Notes: generated from the letters alone by a model not told the origin. A stretch of DNA of 64,000 bases from Sphingomonas sp. CCH10-B3 (GCF_001556185.1 NZ_LSIJ01000085.1:1-64000), one strand, 5' to 3'; positions 18,631-26,639 are shown, counted from the stretch's first letter. Numbers and translations: made by a program.

Positions 18631-19754
18631 CAGATCGCGCCGATCCGACTGAGGCCTTGCAAGCCGGAATAGGCCATGTAGCCCGCGATCACGAGCATCA
18701 GGCCCGCCGACGCATAAGGCGCCTTGCGCGCGAAGTCGCCGAACCCTGACCAGCGCTTGCGGATGTGCGTGACGCTGAGCGATGCGATGACGCCGGCGCT
18801 GACCATCGTCACGGCAAGGCCGACGCTGAACGCGCTCACCAGCACGACACCGAGCGCGAGACGCTTGAGCTGGAGGCAGAGCAGGAGGACGGTGACGGCT
18901 GCGGGGCAGGGGATCAGCCCGCCCGTCAGGCCGAACAGCGCGATCTGGCCGGTCGTTACCTGACGATCGGCGAACCGGCGGCTGATATCGGCGGCGTGGG
19001 CGCGCTCATGCGCGTTCATGTAGGCATCGTCGCCCGTGACCTTCAGTCCATCATGCCCGTGGCCGTGATCGTGCCCGTGTTCGGCGAATGTGAGGTCGTA
19101 GTCATGGCTGTGGCCGCCGTGGCCCAGCGAGACGCGCGCGTTGAAGGCGTGCGGTTCCGGGATCTCCTCGACGCTTTCGATGTAATCGCCCCGATCGACG
19201 AAGCGGAATGTCTGCGAACGGCCTTCGCCGCGATCCGTTGTGAGGATAACATCCGCCGCTTTCCAGCCACCCTTGGCAAAGCTCGCCCGCCAGCGCGGCG
19301 GCACGCCATCCTCGAAAATCTCCAGACGCATCATGCCGTGGCCGGTGTCGATCGTGCGGATCTCGTCCTCGCCGTGATGGTGGTGGTGATCGTGCGCGGC
19401 TTCGGCCTTCTGATCGGCACGCGTGCGCCAAATCATCCATAGACCGATGCCAAGAACGATGACGGCCGAGCCGAGCAGGAGGTAAGGCTCGGTCGTTTCG
19501 GTGTTGATGCCGCGCCCGAGATATTGCCCGCCAAGCGCGATGCCCCACACGATCGCGGTGTGCGAAAGCGCCGCGCACAGGCCGAGCAGGACGGCTTGGC
19601 CAACAGTGCCACGCACTGCGATAATAAACGCAGCCATCATGGTCTTGGAATGGCCGGGCTCCAGCCCGTGCAGCGCACCGAGCAGCAGCGCGGTCGGGAT
19701 GAACAGCCAGAGATTGGAGCTGCCCTGTTGAACGAGTTCGGCGAAAGAGGTCAT
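18630..19754 (-). CDS. rcnA: RcnA/NicO-type nickel-cobalt efflux transporter
   Basis: Start chosen at ATG 19754 (MTSFAELVQQ); a TTG five codons upstream is less likely. The 374-residue inner-membrane protein has the NicO motif LHGLEPGHSKTMM in its first helices. A very His-rich cytoplasmic loop follows (AHDHHHHHGEDE and HGHDHGHGHDG), longer than in E. coli RcnA because of an inserted beta-rich segment. A second helix set has GLIPCPAAVTVLLLC. It exports Ni(II)/Co(II). The RcnR-like repressor is encoded divergently with G/C-tract operators between them. Confidence 0.88.
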   Translation of the reverse strand: MTSFAELVQQGSSNLWLFIPTALLLGALHGLEPGHSKTMMAAFIIAVRGTVGQAVLLGLCAALSHTAIVWGIALGGQYLGRGINTETTEPYLLLGSAVIVLGIGLWMIWRTRADQKAEAAHDHHHHHGEDEIRTIDTGHGMMRLEIFEDGVPPRWRASFAKGGWKAADVILTTDRGEGRSQTFRFVDRGDYIESVEEIPEPHAFNARVSLGHGGHSHDYDLTFAEHGHDHGHGHDGLKVTGDDAYMNAHERAHAADISRRFADRQVTTGQIALFGLTGGLIPCPAAVTVLLLCLQLKRLALGVVLVSAFSVGLAVTMVSAGVIASLSVTHIRKRWSGFGDFARKAPYASAGLMLVIAGYMAYSGLQGLSRIGAI

Positions 19755-19814
19755 GGTGCGTCCCGGCAAGCCCGGCGGTCGCGACCGATCGGACGTGAAG
19801 TTCGGGCAGGTCCA

Positions 19815-19852
19815 TATCCCCCCATGGGGATAGAGTCTATCCCCCCGGGGGG
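19815..19852. promoter_or_regulatory. Two C/G-tract operators between rcnA-like and rcnR-like genes
   Basis: TATCCCCCCATGGGGATA at 19815-19832 and TATCCCCCCGGGGGG at 19838-19852, spaced 23 bp start to start. RcnR/CsoR-family repressors recognise a run of about six G/C flanked by short inverted AT-rich ends, which both sites show. They lie 60-100 bp before rcnA and about 40 bp before rcnR, so they can control both directions. Confidence 0.75.
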
Positions 19853-19891
19853 TTGCTCGACAAAGTTCGTCCGTTTGTCTTATAGGGTGAC

Positions 19892-20161
19892 ATGGCCCAT
19901 TACGATCATTCCAATCATCCCGCGATCATCAAGCGGCTCAACCGTGCGACCGGGCACCTGAAAAGCATCGTCGGGATGATCGAAGAGCAACGGCCGTGCG
20001 TCGATATCGCGCAGCAGCTTCAGGCGGTGGAGAACGCGATCGCCAGCGCCAAGCGCGCGCTCATCAACGATCATATCGATCACTGCTTGGTTCACGCCGA
20101 AGAGGGCGAGGGGACAAAGGTGGCGGTGGAGCAGTTCCGGGCGATATCCAAATACTGGTGA
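19892..20161 (+). CDS. rcnR: RcnR-like (CsoR/FrmR family) metal-sensing repressor
   Basis: 89-residue all-helical protein of the DUF156 family (HPAIIKRLNRATGHLKSIVG, then MIEEQ). Ligand positions H3, C36, H61 and H64 match the Ni/Co set of E. coli RcnR (H3, C35, H60, H64); they do not match the Cys-His-Cys copper set of CsoR. It should bind the C/G-tract operators at 19815-19852 and release them on binding Ni or Co. It is divergent from rcnA. A third matching operator lies downstream at 20202, ahead of the mntP-like gene. Confidence 0.85.
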   Translation: MAHYDHSNHPAIIKRLNRATGHLKSIVGMIEEQRPCVDIAQQLQAVENAIASAKRALINDHIDHCLVHAEEGEGTKVAVEQFRAISKYW

Positions 20162-20201
20162 TCGCCTAATCGGACAGGGTTGATCGGATTCGGCTTGTAC
20201 A

Positions 20202-20219
20202 TATGCCCCCCAGGGGATA
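20202..20219. promoter_or_regulatory. Third C/G-tract operator, upstream of mntP-like gene
   Basis: TATGCCCCCCAGGGGATA has the same architecture as 19815-19832 (TAT-C6-2 bp-G4-ATA). It sits 40 bp after the rcnR-like stop and just upstream of a Mn riboswitch, suggesting that the same repressor also controls the next gene. Confidence 0.6.
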
Positions 20220-20227
20220 CGGGCGTC

Positions 20228-20336
20228 TCACTCTTGGGGAGTAGCTACCCGCTGTTGCGGGGCCATCGTCAACATCCTTGAACCTTCCGGTTCGTGGCGA
20301 TGGCAGCAGATTTTGATCTGCCCGGCGAGACCAACG
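20228..20336 (+). promoter_or_regulatory. yybP-ykoY manganese riboswitch
   Basis: The conserved elements appear in order: TTGGGGAGTAGC (20234-20245), CATCGTCAACA (20265-20275) and CCCGGCGAGACCAA (20321-20334). TTGG at 20234 can pair with CCAA at 20331 to close P1, and an internal GATCTG-type hairpin lies between. These are the hallmark bases of the yybP-ykoY (mntP leader) Mn2+ aptamer. It ends about 70 nt before the mntP-like ATG, a normal distance for translational or transcriptional control. Confidence 0.85.
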
Positions 20337-20404
20337 ATGCGCTACCTCTCTCGTGGCCGGAGGTGGATTGCGTCGTTCGGTTGACGGCCCTTGGACGTAT
20401 ATCA

Positions 20405-20968
20405 ATGACGGGTTTGCTAACGCTCGGCGCTCTTGGCGCCAGCTTGTCGGTCGACGCCTTCGCTGCGGCGGTGGGGAAGGGTGCGACCAATCAGCGCAAT
20501 CGTTGGCGCGATGCCTTACGTGTCGGCGCCGTGTTCGGCTTCTTCGAGGCGATCACGCCGGCGATTGGCTGGGCGATCGGCCTGGCGCTGAGCACTTGGA
20601 TCGCGGCAGTCGATCATTGGATAGCCTTCTTCCTGCTTTTCGGCGTCGGCGGGCATATGATCCATGCAGCGACGAAAAGCGACGTGGACGCGGGTCAGCG
20701 CGCTCAGACCGGCGTGTGGCGACTGGTCGTTACCGCGCTCGCCACCAGCATCGATGCAACGGCGGTGGGTGTCAGTCTCGCGGTCATGCAGGTCAATATC
20801 CTGACCGCGTGCCTCATCATTGGCGGGATCACCACGGTCGTCGCCACGATCGGCGTCATGCTCGGCAAGCACGCGGGACGGTATATCGGCCGCTATGCAG
20901 AGATGCTGGGCGGGCTGACGCTCATCCTCATCGGCGGCACGATCCTCTACCAGCACCTCACCGCCTGA
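20405..20968 (+). CDS. mntP: MntP-family manganese exporter
   Basis: Start at ATG 20405 (MTGLLTLGALGASLSVDAFA), giving 187 residues, the family's usual size; the longer upstream frame runs through the riboswitch and is not coding. Six helices are visible. The two internally repeated aspartate motifs, LGASLSVDAFAAAVGKG and ALATSIDATAVGVSLA, match MntP's paired Asp sites. It exports Mn(II). The riboswitch directly in front strongly supports the assignment. The C/G-tract operator upstream suggests an additional Ni/Co-responsive input, which is inference. Confidence 0.9.
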   Translation: MTGLLTLGALGASLSVDAFAAAVGKGATNQRNRWRDALRVGAVFGFFEAITPAIGWAIGLALSTWIAAVDHWIAFFLLFGVGGHMIHAATKSDVDAGQRAQTGVWRLVVTALATSIDATAVGVSLAVMQVNILTACLIIGGITTVVATIGVMLGKHAGRYIGRYAEMLGGLTLILIGGTILYQHLTA

Positions 20969-21025
20969 CCTCAAACCAGCGCGCCGCTTGCTCGCTTGGC
21001 GGGGAAGCGGCGCGCGATTTCGCAG

Positions 21026-21223
21026 CTAGTCCGCGATAAAGCTGCCGCGTCCTCCCCGGAACGCGCCGACGACATTGCCACGATCCCAATGGCCGGACAG
21101 GATGCCGCGCCGGGGGATGCTTCCGACCGGCTTGCGGCGCGCGGCGAGTAGCCGCGCGCGGCGTGTATCGCGATCGATGGGCAAGCCCGTCATGATGTCG
21201 ATGGCGGTGCGCAGCGGGGTCAT
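21026..21223 (-). CDS. Small hypothetical plasmid protein
   Basis: 65 residues starting at ATG 21223, which overlaps the previous gene's stop (ATGA). The sequence is basic (RDTRRARLLAARRKPVGSIP) and ends SGHWDRGNVVGAFRGGRG. I do not recognise a domain. It is the last gene of a four-gene overlapped string ardC - 217 aa - 106 aa - this gene, typical of an accessory plasmid operon. Confidence 0.55.
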   Translation of the reverse strand: MTPLRTAIDIMTGLPIDRDTRRARLLAARRKPVGSIPRRGILSGHWDRGNVVGAFRGGRGSFIAD

Positions 21224-21537
21224 GCGGGCCGCCACTGCTCGACCAGCGCCGCCATCGCGTCGCGGTAGCCCCAAGCATCGGGATAGACGGACGGCTCGGC
21301 CGCCAGATGCGCCATGACGATGAGCATGTCTTCCGAGATGCCGGGATCGCAATTGCAGAGGTGAAGGACCGGAAAATGGCCCCATGCACTGCCGTCCCAC
21401 CATGCCAACAGGAAGTCGGCCGCACGCGAGGCTTGGCCGGTATCGGACCCGGCGACGACGATCAGGCGGGCAATGGCCTCGCCAACGTCCTCGAAGCTGA
21501 CAGCCCGGATTGCGGGGCGGCGTTGGGGTGGGCTCAT
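21220..21537 (-). CDS. Conserved plasmid protein, DUF7673-like
   Basis: Start taken at ATG 21537 (MSPPQRRPAIRAVSFED), 105 residues. The core GSDTGQASRAADFLLAWWDG, then HLCNCDPGISEDMLIVM and YPDAWGYRDAMAALVEQWRP, follows the pattern of a small protein family found beside ardC on plasmids (DUF7673 by memory). Function unknown; it may be an antirestriction accessory or a partner of the upstream genes. It shares a 4-bp overlap with the next gene and lies 20 bp after the previous one. Confidence 0.6.
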   Translation of the reverse strand: MSPPQRRPAIRAVSFEDVGEAIARLIVVAGSDTGQASRAADFLLAWWDGSAWGHFPVLHLCNCDPGISEDMLIVMAHLAAEPSVYPDAWGYRDAMAALVEQWRPA

Positions 21538-21557
21538 GACTATTCGCTTCTGCTCCT

Positions 21558-22211
21558 TCAAGCGTGGAAGGGGACGGGGACCAACAGCGCATCATCGATC
21601 GGCTCGACGTCGCGCAGCTCCACCATCACGATCTTCTCTACCCGCTCGGCGCCGGTCGGATCGAGATAAACATAGGTGTGGCCTGCAAACACCGGGCTGC
21701 ACAAGCGCCAGATCACGCCTTTCCGACCGATGCGGCGTTCCGCGCGCCCGTCATAGGATGCGAAAGCGCCCGCAATCCGGACCCGCTGCGCGATCCGCAG
21801 CCAATTGGCTGCGCCGTCGATGACGACGGCCAGTTCCTCCGGCGAAAGAGCCGGTCGGCCGATGCCGAACGTCGCTTGGGGATCGCGCGCGATCCGGGAC
21901 AGCTTCTCCTCGACCGGTTCCGGTTTCCAGTCGCTGACTGGCCCGGGGGCGGCCTTGTACATATGCGTTACCGGCTTCCCGCCGAACAGGTCGGGTTGTA
22001 CGCCGACAAGGCGGCGGTGGAACATCGCCTTGTGATAGTCGCGCCGCCATTGCGCTTCGGGGGTCAGCGGCTTCGCATTTGGGCCATCGCGCATGATCGC
22101 GACCAGCTCGTTAAACTCCTCCTCGCTCACCGTGGCGACGCTCGGGTCAAAGACAATGCGCGCCGCCACGCCCCGGCCCCCGTCGGGGCCGGGATCGTCG
22201 GCGGCGGTCAC
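21558..22211 (-). CDS. Conserved hypothetical protein downstream of ardC
   Basis: Start set at GTG 22211, which overlaps the ardC stop (GTGA). The 217-residue soluble protein has no membrane segment. It begins with an acidic region (VATVSEEEFNELVAIMRDG), and a C-terminal half ends in VFAGHTYVYLDPTGAERVEK and a short VELRDVEPIDDALLVPVP tail that may form a beta-barrel. No family name is recalled, but similar proteins follow ardC on sphingomonad plasmids. Confidence 0.6.
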   Translation of the reverse strand: MTAADDPGPDGGRGVAARIVFDPSVATVSEEEFNELVAIMRDGPNAKPLTPEAQWRRDYHKAMFHRRLVGVQPDLFGGKPVTHMYKAAPGPVSDWKPEPVEEKLSRIARDPQATFGIGRPALSPEELAVVIDGAANWLRIAQRVRIAGAFASYDGRAERRIGRKGVIWRLCSPVFAGHTYVYLDPTGAERVEKIVMVELRDVEPIDDALLVPVPFHA

Positions 22212-23143
22212 GCCGCCGCCTCCAGTTCGGGCGCTGTCTCGACCGCCATGCGGCTCAACAGCCAGTCGGACGCGTCCTGCGCGAGCCGTGCGGCGGTGAA
22301 GATGCACTTCTTGTCGTTGCGGAGCGCTTGAAGCCAGTTCGCCAGATAGGCGGCGTGGTCCTCGCGATCGTGGAGCTTGATGCCGATGGTGGCGCTGACG
22401 AACGCGGCCCCAAGCTCGGCGACCAGTTCCTCGCGAGCATAGTCCTCGCGCTTCGTGGAAATGAGGGAGGGGCGGGCAAGGCGGTCAACGTGCCCCGTCG
22501 CATGGCAAAGCTCGTGCGCTAGGGTCGAATAATAGTCGTCGCTGGTGTGGAAGTCGGCAAACTGCGGCATGACGACATGATCGCCGCTCGGCTGATAATA
22601 GGGCTGGGAACCGAAGTGCTTGAGGGTGACGGGCACGCGGGCAAAGAGCGTGTCCAGTTCGGCGTCGCGCTGGTCGGGATTGGTCGCGGTGATGACGGGC
22701 AAGGGGGCAGGATATTTCGCCTCGATGCCGTCGATCTGCTCGGCATTGAAGACGGTGTAGCGCTTGAGGAACGCCACCTGACGCTTGCCATCCTCGCCTC
22801 GCTCTGCGCCCTCCTGTGCCTTGCTGTCGGCGTTCACCTCGATCTTGTTGGCATAGACGACGGTTGAGCCCTTCTCGCCCTTGCGGACGCAGCCGCCGAG
22901 CGCGAGCGCCTGCTTGAAGGTCAGCCAATGCGGGGAAGCATAGCCCTTCGTCATGGCGGCAACCCAAAGGGTCAGGACGTTGATGCCGCGATAGGGAACC
23001 CCCGTCGAGCGCAGCGGGATGGTGGGTGCGGTGCTGCCGTTCCACGATTTCGACCAAGGCCGGGTGCCCGCCTCGATCATGGCGATCATCTGATCGGTGA
23101 TTTCCTGATAGATGTCGGCCCGGTTGTCGGTGATCCGTCCCAT
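22208..23143 (-). CDS. ardC: ArdC-type antirestriction protein (ssDNA-binding plus metallopeptidase)
   Basis: 311 residues. The N-terminal ArdC domain (YQEITDQMIAMIEAGTRPW, RSTGVPYRGINVLTLW, KGEKGSTVVYANK) binds single-stranded DNA. The C-terminal zincin-like domain carries the HELCHATGH zinc motif and a downstream glutamate region (AREELVAELGAAFV). ArdC protects incoming plasmid DNA from type I and II restriction, and the related KorC/ArdC proteins accompany conjugative transfer. It heads a four-gene overlapping operon. A degraded copy of its 3' part occurs at 24277-24325. Confidence 0.92.
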   Translation of the reverse strand: MGRITDNRADIYQEITDQMIAMIEAGTRPWSKSWNGSTAPTIPLRSTGVPYRGINVLTLWVAAMTKGYASPHWLTFKQALALGGCVRKGEKGSTVVYANKIEVNADSKAQEGAERGEDGKRQVAFLKRYTVFNAEQIDGIEAKYPAPLPVITATNPDQRDAELDTLFARVPVTLKHFGSQPYYQPSGDHVVMPQFADFHTSDDYYSTLAHELCHATGHVDRLARPSLISTKREDYAREELVAELGAAFVSATIGIKLHDREDHAAYLANWLQALRNDKKCIFTAARLAQDASDWLLSRMAVETAPELEAAA

Positions 23144-23582
23144 GATTGTCTTCCTTTCCTCTGAGGCTGAAAGCCGGTCGCAACAGCAACCGGCTCTGCC
23201 TTTCCGGCGAGGAACGGGATGGGGAGGGAGGGCGAGAATCTACCGCTGGCGCGGGCGAGCCGCCCTAGCGTGGCCGACGCCCTGCAGGGCGTCGAGTGCC
23301 ACGCTTGGCGGATTACACGGGCGGTCGATTGTCGTTCGGGAACGAAAGGGCAGCCGCCCTTGGTGTTCCCCGGCGCTGGATGGCCTCCGGGGGAGGGCAG
23401 CGGCGCGAACGGGCTTACGCCGCGCCCTAGGCGCTTCGATCAGGTGTGCCACGTGGCACACCTTTCACGCGAGGATCGTCACCCAATAGGGCCGAGACGG
23501 CGGTACGGCGGCTTGGTCGGCGCAGAGAGCGAAAGGAGCGGTGCTTGCAGGGTCGCACCCGGCTTCACGCTGATCCTAGACG
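23144..23582. other. Non-coding stretch with two perfect palindromes
   Basis: No convincing gene is seen between the ardC start and the stop of the next island gene. It presumably holds the ardC promoter. It contains CGACGCCCTG-CAGGGCGTCG at 23275-23294 (a 20-bp perfect palindrome) and the first copy of the island's 22-bp palindrome at 23442-23463. The frames crossing it are short and low in quality. Confidence 0.5.
23442..23463. repeat. 22-bp perfect palindrome, copy 1
   Basis: Core TGTGCCACGTGGCACA extended by AGG/CCT at its ends, self-complementary over all 22 bp. The same 22 bp recur at 27675-27696 and a 16-bp version at 24328-24343. It lies about 120 bp downstream of the stop of the 23583-24206 gene. 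Confidence 0.85.
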
Positions 23583-24206
23583 TTAGCGTTCTGTAGCAAC
23601 CCTGTTGAATAGAGCGCCATCTATAAGCTGGATCTCTGCCGTTTTGAGGGGCCGCACACCCTCTTTGGTGAGAACCCATGTCATGTCGTTGGATTGCCCC
23701 AGCGTGATACCTGACACCTGCTTTCCTTCGAGATGGTAAATCCACACCTCCCCTCGGGTGATGTTACCTATGCGGTCTTTCGCTCGGATCGTACCTGCAA
23801 CATGGCCAGCGGCGACCACAATGAGGATGACAATGGTCCCGCACCCCACCCGAGCCATAAACAATGTCAGAGGATCAAAAAACGGCGGCCTATGCGATGC
23901 AGCCCTGGCGCGGTCGAAGAGCTTGCCGGCAATCAAAGTAAGCGCCGTCACGATCAGCAGCGGCAGGATCGCTGTAAGCCACGCGCCGGTTGTGGTGATA
24001 ATGGCACCGAGGCCCTCCACCGCAACTGCAATGTTCGAACCGCCAAGATTGGTCGGATCGATGGCAAAACGGCCGAAATAGGCCTGTCTGTAGGTCCACC
24101 CGGCAAAATAGATGGCCGCTAATATGGTGGCGATCACGAAGGCGGAGTCAAACGCCTTGGTGACGAGTTCACGCGGTGAGGAAGATGTTCCAGGGCCTGC
24201 GGGCAT
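23583..24206 (-). CDS. Hypothetical multi-pass membrane protein
   Basis: 207 residues preceded by a strong GGAGG ribosome site. Hydrophobic segments include AFVIATILAAIYFAGWTY, LTAILPLLIVTALTLIAG and VGCGTIVILIVVAAGHVAG. A soluble C-terminal part follows (EVWIYHLEGKQVSGITLGQS), perhaps a small beta domain facing one side of the membrane. No family recognised. It is inside the palindrome-bounded island that holds the TIR-caspase pair and could be a membrane component of that island; this is speculation from position only. Confidence 0.6.
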   Translation of the reverse strand: MPAGPGTSSSPRELVTKAFDSAFVIATILAAIYFAGWTYRQAYFGRFAIDPTNLGGSNIAVAVEGLGAIITTTGAWLTAILPLLIVTALTLIAGKLFDRARAASHRPPFFDPLTLFMARVGCGTIVILIVVAAGHVAGTIRAKDRIGNITRGEVWIYHLEGKQVSGITLGQSNDMTWVLTKEGVRPLKTAEIQLIDGALFNRVATER

Positions 24207-24276
24207 TTGTCCTCCTTACGGGAATGGCTTTGCGAAGCGGCGTATAGATCCCACGTACACGGGTGGCTGGATCGTC

Positions 24277-24326
24277 GAGCTGACGAACGCGGCCCCAGCT
24301 CGGGAACCAGTTCCTTGCTGGCGTAG
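24277..24326 (-). pseudogene. Short ardC remnant
   Basis: About 48 bases (CTGACGAACGCGGCCCC... to GGCGTAG) match 22397-22444 inside ardC with one gap and a few changes, covering the region that encodes EELVAELGAAFVSA. No open frame remains. It suggests that a duplicate ardC once lay here and was mostly deleted. Confidence 0.6.
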
Positions 24327-24327
24327 C

Positions 24328-24343
24328 TGTGCCACGTGGCACA
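24328..24343. repeat. Palindrome copy 2 (16-bp core)
   Basis: TGTGCCACGTGGCACA, identical to the core of the copies at 23442 and 27675 but without the outer AGG/CCT pairs. It sits about 70 bp downstream of the stop of the DUF3800 gene and before the 23583-24206 membrane gene. Confidence 0.8.
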
Positions 24344-24413
24344 CCCCTCTTCATCGCTGGAACGATGCGTCCGACCCGGCCGAGTGATATGCCGGCGGAT
24401 TGACCCGCCGGAG

Positions 24414-25247
24414 TCAGGCCGGCGTGTCGTCGTTGCCCGGTGCAGGCTGTGCGAGACCTGTATCGACGACGGCGGGTAGGGCTTCCACCGTTTCGACCTC
24501 GGTAGCGGCCGTTTGCAGGCGGATCGAGCTTCGCACCGATGCCGCGTCGAGCCGGTCCTGAAAGTAGGTCTGCGACCAAGCCATGTCAGCCCATTCGTCG
24601 GGGCGCGCCTGATAGGCGCCGACGCGGCCGACCAGACCACATAGCCAGTCGGCGCACTGGCATGTCTGGTAGCGTTCGCTCTCGACTTGGAAGGGCGGCT
24701 CGATGATGCGACGCCGGGGGGAGGGGCCACCATACATGGCTTGGCTCGCGCGAGTCAGGATGGCGTCGCGATCCTGATGCTCGTCCATGACGATGACCAT
24801 ATCGGCGTCGTTCTGATCGGCATATTGGTTGAGGCGCTTCATCGCCTCGCCCAGGACCGTGAGGTAAAGCGCCTGCGCCTTAAACTCCGCGACGGGGCGG
24901 TTCTTCTCGAGGCCAACGTAGAAGACATGCCCGCCGCTTGCGCGGATCTTGTTGAGGATGCGATTGGCCGCCGTGCGAACCTGCCGGTATTTCTCGACGT
25001 TCATGCTGGTGAAGAGGGCCGAGCCCTTCTTCTCCCATGTCGCGGGATGCTGGCCGCTTTGCCCGATCTCCCAAGCCAGCATGTTGCATTTGAGCTGGTA
25101 GAACCAGGTCGAGAATTGCCGCACGGATGAGTAGGGGAGGATCATGCCCCCGAGCCCGAAAACGGGACTGTCATTGTAGGCGGGATCGTCGCGCGCGACA
25201 TACGGGCCGATGTGGCCAAACTCGTCGAGATAAGCGAAATACAGCAT
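24414..25247 (-). CDS. DUF3800 family protein
   Basis: Start placed at ATG 25247, so that the protein begins MLYFAYLDEFGHIGPY; the upstream extension is non-conserved. The N-terminal YLDEFG and a later acidic segment (ADMVIVMDEHQDRDAIL) match DUF3800, an RNase H-like fold family with conserved acidic residues that is frequent in defence islands. The C-terminus is a low-complexity tail. It follows the 92-aa gene after a 120-bp gap containing a strong hairpin, so it may have its own promoter. A nuclease role is inference; about 277 residues is normal for the family. Confidence 0.72.
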   Translation of the reverse strand: MLYFAYLDEFGHIGPYVARDDPAYNDSPVFGLGGMILPYSSVRQFSTWFYQLKCNMLAWEIGQSGQHPATWEKKGSALFTSMNVEKYRQVRTAANRILNKIRASGGHVFYVGLEKNRPVAEFKAQALYLTVLGEAMKRLNQYADQNDADMVIVMDEHQDRDAILTRASQAMYGGPSPRRRIIEPPFQVESERYQTCQCADWLCGLVGRVGAYQARPDEWADMAWSQTYFQDRLDAASVRSSIRLQTAATEVETVEALPAVVDTGLAQPAPGNDDTPA

Positions 25248-25269
25248 GCAGGTCCCCAGAATCGCGAAA

Positions 25270-25288
25270 GCCCACGCTAAGCGTGGGC
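25270..25288. terminator. Hairpin between the 92-aa gene and DUF3800
   Basis: GCCCACGCT-A-AGCGTGGGC is a 9-bp perfect stem. It lies 81 bp after the stop of the 92-aa gene on the minus strand and 23 bp before the DUF3800 start. There is no T-run, so it could equally be an operator or attenuator. Confidence 0.45.
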
Positions 25289-25369
25289 CTCGGAATTGGG
25301 GCAGCCCGTGAGCCGCGTCCGTCAACAGATATGAGCGATGAGCCTGGTGTTGTCAAGAACGGACGCTGA

Positions 25370-25648
25370 TTACTCCCCTGAGCGAAAGGCGTCCTCAATG
25401 ATGGGCAGGTATCGCTCCACCTGCTCCTTGTCGCTCTCCTGCTCATCGGCGGGAAGATCGGCATAGTCGGTCGCAATCTGCTTTTCCCAGCGTTCGACAA
25501 GATCGGCGGGGATCAGCAACGAGCCGTCCTCCTGTTTGGTCGCCTTGCCGTGCATGTAGCGCTGCCAATGCGACCAGCGCTCATGTTCGATCGCGGCGAG
25601 GCGTTCGACCAAGGTCTTACGGGCGTCAGCGGCGAGAGGCTTTGCCAT
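25370..25648 (-). CDS. Small EHERW-motif protein in the TIR-caspase operon
   Basis: 92 residues with a helix AAIEHERWSHWQRYMHGKA, then LLIPADLVERWEKQIATDY and a C-terminal acidic helix. The EHERW pattern resembles the RyR-like/EHERW small proteins seen in phages and defence loci; I cannot name the family with certainty. Its ATG comes one base after the caspase stop (25650), which shows tight translational coupling to the protease. It could be a regulator, substrate or partner of the caspase-like protein. Confidence 0.6.
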   Translation of the reverse strand: MAKPLAADARKTLVERLAAIEHERWSHWQRYMHGKATKQEDGSLLIPADLVERWEKQIATDYADLPADEQESDKEQVERYLPIIEDAFRSGE

Positions 25649-25649
25649 G

Positions 25650-26639
25650 TTAGATCAGCCCGCTTTCCACCAGACTTCGATAATGCTCGCCCAATACAGT
25701 CAGCTCGCAGGCTTTGCTGCCCATCGCTGCGTGCCACATATGCGGTGCATCGACGGGGCGCACGAGGTTGACCCTCACATACCGTTGGAGCACCGCGAAT
25801 ATCGCGGTTTTCTCCGGGTCCGGCGGTGGAATGGAGGGGTCGTTCTTCTGCTCCTCCGACCGCTCGGGCTCAAATGCCGGATCGAGAGGGAATTGGTAAG
25901 TGGCGGTCGGAAAATGCTTCGCCAGCGCCTGAAGATCGGTCAGCGCGATCGGGGGTGCCGCCTTGCGCAGCGACACGAAGGTTTTGACATTCGTCTTGAA
26001 CACCGGGCGCTGCTTCCACGGCCCAAGCGACTGGTCGATATGAGCATAGACGCTGCCCGGCGTGACGTCGCCCAGCAGGTTGGCGGCGGCGCCGCCGAGC
26101 GCGTCGACGAACAGGCTGGTGAACACGCCGGCACCGCCCCCTTCGACCTCCATCGCATATTGCTCGGCGGTGGACGCTGTGAGGATGGTCATGCCGTCGC
26201 GGATTTCCGCAGCGGGATGGGTGGGACGTTCCCCGGCAGCGCCACTATGGCAGCTATCGAGGATGATGATCTTGTTCTTCGCCCCGGAATTGGCAGCGAG
26301 CGTCATGATGTCTGAAAGCGGCAGGCCATCGTCGCCGCTGCGGCTGTCGCTGGTGCAGAGGTAGCCGCCGGTGTCCTCGATGAAGCCATGCCCGGCGAAG
26401 TAGAACAGGGCGATGTCCGCGTCGTCGGCATAGAGTTCGCGGACAGCCGCCTTCAGCTCCTCGCGATCGACCAGATCGCCGGGACCGGTGCCGGTCAGGA
26501 GCTTAGGTGTAGCGAAGTTGACGGTGCCGTCGGCGTGGCGCTCGAGCATGGCCTTCACCGAGTGCGCGTCGTTCACGCACCCGCTGAGGTTCCCGATTTT
26601 CTCGTAATGGTCGATACCGACGATCAGGGCCTTGCGCAC
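25650..26639 (-). CDS. Caspase-like (C14 family) protease, locus 1
   Basis: Start chosen at GTG 26639 ([20 protein letters not shown]), because the second copy at 63392 begins at the same residue with ATG and both follow the TIR stop closely (13 bp here). The caspase fold is complete: strand [11 protein letters not shown], catalytic His84 in FYFAGHG and catalytic Cys130 in IILDSCHSG, then [15 protein letters not shown]. After about residue 215 comes a separate C-terminal region with [12 protein letters not shown] and a winged-helix-like end ([17 protein letters not shown]). Likely a cell-killing protease activated by the adjacent TIR enzyme. 329 residues. Confidence 0.85.
   Translation of the reverse strand: MRKALIVGIDHYEKIGNLSGCVNDAHSVKAMLERHADGTVNFATPKLLTGTGPGDLVDREELKAAVRELYADDADIALFYFAGHGFIEDTGGYLCTSDSRSGDDGLPLSDIMTLAANSGAKNKIIILDSCHSGAAGERPTHPAAEIRDGMTILTASTAEQYAMEVEGGGAGVFTSLFVDALGGAAANLLGDVTPGSVYAHIDQSLGPWKQRPVFKTNVKTFVSLRKAAPPIALTDLQALAKHFPTATYQFPLDPAFEPERSEEQKNDPSIPPPDPEKTAIFAVLQRYVRVNLVRPVDAPHMWHAAMGSKACELTVLGEHYRSLVESGLI

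Noticed and set aside
20294..20404. Upstream extension of mntP
   Set aside because: The extra 37 codons overlap the Mn riboswitch, and the protein from 20405 already has the full family length.
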